Assembly: GCA_905207425.1 (NCBI GenBank)
Contig: CAJLLB010000032.1
Location: 1-15,638 of the forward strand
Length of the DNA: 15,638 bases
Origin: an uncultured Collinsella sp.
GTDB taxonomy: Bacteria > Actinomycetota > Coriobacteriia > Coriobacteriales > Coriobacteriaceae
Reading direction: 5' to 3'
Part shown: piece by piece, positions 13,762 through 15,638 of the stretch
Layout of the letters: each line of letters starts with the position of its first letter
Position numbering within the stretch: the first letter of the stretch is position 1
The notes under the pieces: model-generated
What the model was told of the DNA's origin: nothing
The model's input: only the letters and a program-made list of their open reading frames with translations
Databases searched by the model: none
Position numbers and translations under genes: made by a program

Positions 13762-14769
13762 GTGGCGAACGCCATCGAACAGCTCACGGATCGCGTGCTC
13801 GTGCTCGGCCGCCTCACCATCGTCCGCCGCGCCATCACCGCCGTGGCGGTCACCATTTCTGCCGTTCTCCAGACATTTCTGATCCAGGCGTTCATTCAAC
13901 CCGCCGACCTGCTTCCGAGCGGTCTCACCGGCGTCGCGGTCCTACTCGATCGCGTTACCTCGCTGGGCGGCGTCCACATCGACATCTCGCTCGGTATGCT
14001 TGCGCTCAACATTCCCGTGGCGCTCCTATGCTGGAGCGGCATCAGCAAGCGCTTCGTCATCTTCTCGATGATGCAGGTCGTGCTCTCATCGCTGTTCCTC
14101 AACATCTTTCACTTTGCTCCGTTTTTGGGCGACAAGATCATGCTCATCATTTTTGGCGGCGTGGTCTCGGGTCTGGGCGCTGCCATCGCGCTAAAGTCCG
14201 GCGCATCCACCGGCGGCACCGACTTTATCGCGCTGTGGGTCTCCAATCACACGGGCAAGACTATCTGGGGTGTCATCTTTGGTTTCAACTGCTTTATCCT
14301 GGCGATCTTTGGCTTTATGTTTGGCTGGGACAACGCGGCATACTCCATCGTGTTCCAGTTTATTTCGACCAAGACCATCGACAGTTTCTATCGTCGCTAC
14401 GACCGCGTGACGCTGCAGATTACGACGCGCAAGGCAGACGAGGTCATGACCGCCTATGTTGACCATTTTCAGCACGGCATTAGCTGTGCCGAGGTCATCG
14501 GCGGATACAGCCGCGAAAAGATGTACCTGCTGAACACCGTTGTTTCGACCTACGAGAGCCAGGACATTATCAAGTTGGTGTGCGACGTTGATCCCGGCGC
14601 CGTGATCAACGTGTTCCACACGCTCAACTTTGTGGGCGGCTGGTGGGGCGGTCATGTCGACGAGCCCATGCCCACGGCCGTTCCCGATCCCGACAAGCCC
14701 GCACGCATGGCCAGCAGGCAGGCGCGCCTCAGCGAGCAGGACAGCCTGCAGCAGGACGACGGCAAGTAG
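13762..14769 (+). CDS. YitT family membrane protein with C-terminal DUF2179 domain
   Basis: This 335-residue protein has five to six membrane segments in the first 200 residues. It includes IQAFIQPADLLPSGLTGVAV and LKSGASTGGTDFIALW, the two conserved YitT-family loops rich in Gly, Ser and Thr. A soluble DUF2179 domain follows (about 205-295; VTLQITTRKADEVMTAYVDH, GISCAEVIGGYSREKMYLLN, DIIKLVCDVDPGAVINVFHT). The C-terminal 40 residues are proline-rich, then charged, and look disordered. The function of the family is not established; a transport or ligand-sensing role is often proposed. The start is GTG at 13762, six bases after AAGGGA, with no better ATG nearby. A terminator follows, so the gene appears monocistronic. 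Confidence 0.86.
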   Translation: MANAIEQLTDRVLVLGRLTIVRRAITAVAVTISAVLQTFLIQAFIQPADLLPSGLTGVAVLLDRVTSLGGVHIDISLGMLALNIPVALLCWSGISKRFVIFSMMQVVLSSLFLNIFHFAPFLGDKIMLIIFGGVVSGLGAAIALKSGASTGGTDFIALWVSNHTGKTIWGVIFGFNCFILAIFGFMFGWDNAAYSIVFQFISTKTIDSFYRRYDRVTLQITTRKADEVMTAYVDHFQHGISCAEVIGGYSREKMYLLNTVVSTYESQDIIKLVCDVDPGAVINVFHTLNFVGGWWGGHVDEPMPTAVPDPDKPARMASRQARLSEQDSLQQDDGK

Positions 14770-14813
14770 GGTATTGGCATTTTGCCGGCCCGGCGCAACC
14801 CTTCCGCATGAGC

Positions 14814-14850
14814 CCCTCGAAAGCCCCGTTGCTTTCGAGGGACTTTCGTT
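14814..14850 (+). terminator. Intrinsic terminator after the YitT-family gene
   Basis: CCCTCGAAAGC (14814-14824) and GCTTTCGAGGG (14831-14841) form a perfect 11-bp stem with a 6-nt loop, followed by ACTTTCGTTT. It separates the YitT gene from the regulator gene. Confidence 0.8.
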
Positions 14851-14862
14851 TGCCCAGATAAA

Positions 14863-14896
14863 ACCTACCAAAATGAAGCTGTCGCTTTTTGGTAGG
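14863..14896. repeat. Hairpin repeat, copy C (before GntR2)
   Basis: CCTACCAAAA (14864-14873) and TTTTGGTAGG (14887-14896) are a perfect 10-bp inverted repeat around a 13-nt loop containing GCTGTCGC. It is the best-preserved hairpin of the three copies. It lies between the YitT terminator and the GntR2 promoter region. Confidence 0.65.
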
Positions 14897-14938
14897 GATG
14901 GTGTATCGTTTTATCAATATGAGATAATATGAAACTAG

Positions 14939-14951
14939 ACGTTATATACGT
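14939..14951. promoter_or_regulatory. Candidate GntR2 operator
   Basis: ACGTTATATACGT is an imperfect palindrome (ACGT arms around TATAT) 37 bp before the GntR2 start. Its ten bases CGTTATATAC recur exactly, inverted, at 7510-7519 upstream of the EamA gene. The CGTTATA core also occurs in the PTS promoter at 8799. This suggests an autoregulated GntR2 that also acts on those genes. Confidence 0.45.
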
Positions 14952-14988
14952 ATTAGTTTTTTCGATATTTCGATAAGAGTGATCAGAT

Positions 14989-15638
14989 ATGCCTGCGCCC
15001 AAAAATGCACCGCTTTACCAGCAGATTTATGACGAGATCAAGGATGCGATCGAGAAAGGTGTTTATGCACCCAAGGAGCGTATTCCGTCCGAGCTTGAGC
15101 TAGCCGAGCAGTACGACGTGAGCCGAATTACGGTGCGTCGCGCCGTCGAGGAGTTGTGCTCCGATGGCTACCTGGTTAAGCAGCAGGGCCGCGGTACCTT
15201 TGTTTCCACGCCGCACATCAATCGCCAGTTCCACGCCTCGACGCTGCAGACGTTTACCGCGCTGTGTGCCGACAATGACATGAAGGCCGGTGCACATGTG
15301 GTCGATCGCCAGATTGTTCCGGCGCGCCAAAACGAGATGGAGTTCTTTGGTTTGCAGAAGGACGCGCTGCTGCTGCATATCAAGCGCGTGCGTACGGCCG
15401 ACGGCGAGCCCATATTTGAGGAGAACATCTTTGTGCCGTTTGACGCCTACCGTGAGCTGTTGACGGCCGATCTTGAGGACAAGTCGATTTTTGCCGAGGT
15501 CGAGCGTGTTGGCGGAACGCCGATTGTCTCGGTTGGCTACCGCACGGTCGAGGCCGTTCGAGCTAACGCCGAGCAGGCGGCCGAGCTGGGCATTGCCCCG
15601 CACGATCCACTGCTCAACCTGCGTGCCGGCTTTACCCG
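14989..15638 (+). CDS. GntR family (HutC subfamily) regulator, 3' truncated by window end
   Basis: At least 216 residues are encoded and the frame is still open at the last base, so only the extreme C-terminus should be missing (the family is usually about 240 residues). The winged helix (about residues 8-75) reads APLYQQIYDEIKDAIEKGVY, RIPSELELAEQYDVSRITVR, then GYLVKQQGRGTFVS. The UTRA ligand domain starts near residue 85 and contains LLHIKRVRTADGEPIFEENI, a standard pattern for this subfamily. The ATG at 14989 has only a modest upstream site (AAGAGTGA). It is clearly distinct in sequence from the GntR regulator at 5417-6139. Promoter motifs suggest it may govern the permease and PTS genes, or genes beyond the window end. 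The ligand is unknown. Confidence 0.9.
   Translation, partial: MPAPKNAPLYQQIYDEIKDAIEKGVYAPKERIPSELELAEQYDVSRITVRRAVEELCSDGYLVKQQGRGTFVSTPHINRQFHASTLQTFTALCADNDMKAGAHVVDRQIVPARQNEMEFFGLQKDALLLHIKRVRTADGEPIFEENIFVPFDAYRELLTADLEDKSIFAEVERVGGTPIVSVGYRTVEAVRANAEQAAELGIAPHDPLLNLRAGFT

Overview
The window looks like a gut Collinsella-type actinobacterium (class Coriobacteriia). It has moderately high GC, Ile codons that are almost all ATC/ATT, compact operons and Coriobacteriia-like protein sequences. This assignment is a judgement from sequence character; no search was run. The first ~0.7 kb is an exception. It reads as a Bacteroidetes (Alistipes-like) mfd and is joined in frame to a Collinsella-type mfd, most likely by a metagenomic assembly error in a conserved motif.

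Layout. Positions 1-5400 hold housekeeping or unlinked genes on the + strand: mfd (5' end missing), a PAP2-type membrane phosphatase, a threonine-aldolase-family PLP enzyme with a good terminator, and a GNAT acetyltransferase. Positions 5417-12617 are a sugar-amine utilisation region. It holds a HutC-type GntR regulator (-), a divergent SIS-domain deglycase-like gene, a large hairpin, an EamA/DMT permease, a mannose-family PTS (fused EIIAB, then EIIC and EIID) and a second SIS-domain gene ending in a strong terminator. Positions 12778-15638 hold a HAD phosphatase, a structured MITE-like element, a YitT/DUF2179 membrane protein with terminator, and a second HutC-type GntR regulator cut off by the window end.

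How the genes may work together. A man-family PTS flanked by two FrlB/GfrE/GfrF/FraB-like SIS proteins matches the logic of the described gfr systems for glucoselysine and fructoselysine. The PTS imports and phosphorylates a glycated amine, and the SIS enzyme cleaves the 6-phospho product to a hexose 6-phosphate and a free amine. Both SIS proteins keep the Glu and His, 16 residues apart, that align with catalytic residues of GlmS and FraB. Two GntR regulators and two sets of promoter motifs suggest two control circuits. A TGTAT-rich 20-bp site occurs at both ends of the GntR1/SIS1 intergenic region. A CGTTATA heptamer occurs upstream of the permease, the PTS and GntR2. The actual substrate cannot be read from sequence.

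The intergenic DNA also carries several short repeats: three copies of a ~36-bp hairpin repeat, a 65-nt stem-loop, a 27-bp near-palindrome, and a 119-bp element with 15-bp inverted ends. No rRNA, tRNA, CRISPR array or transposase gene was seen.
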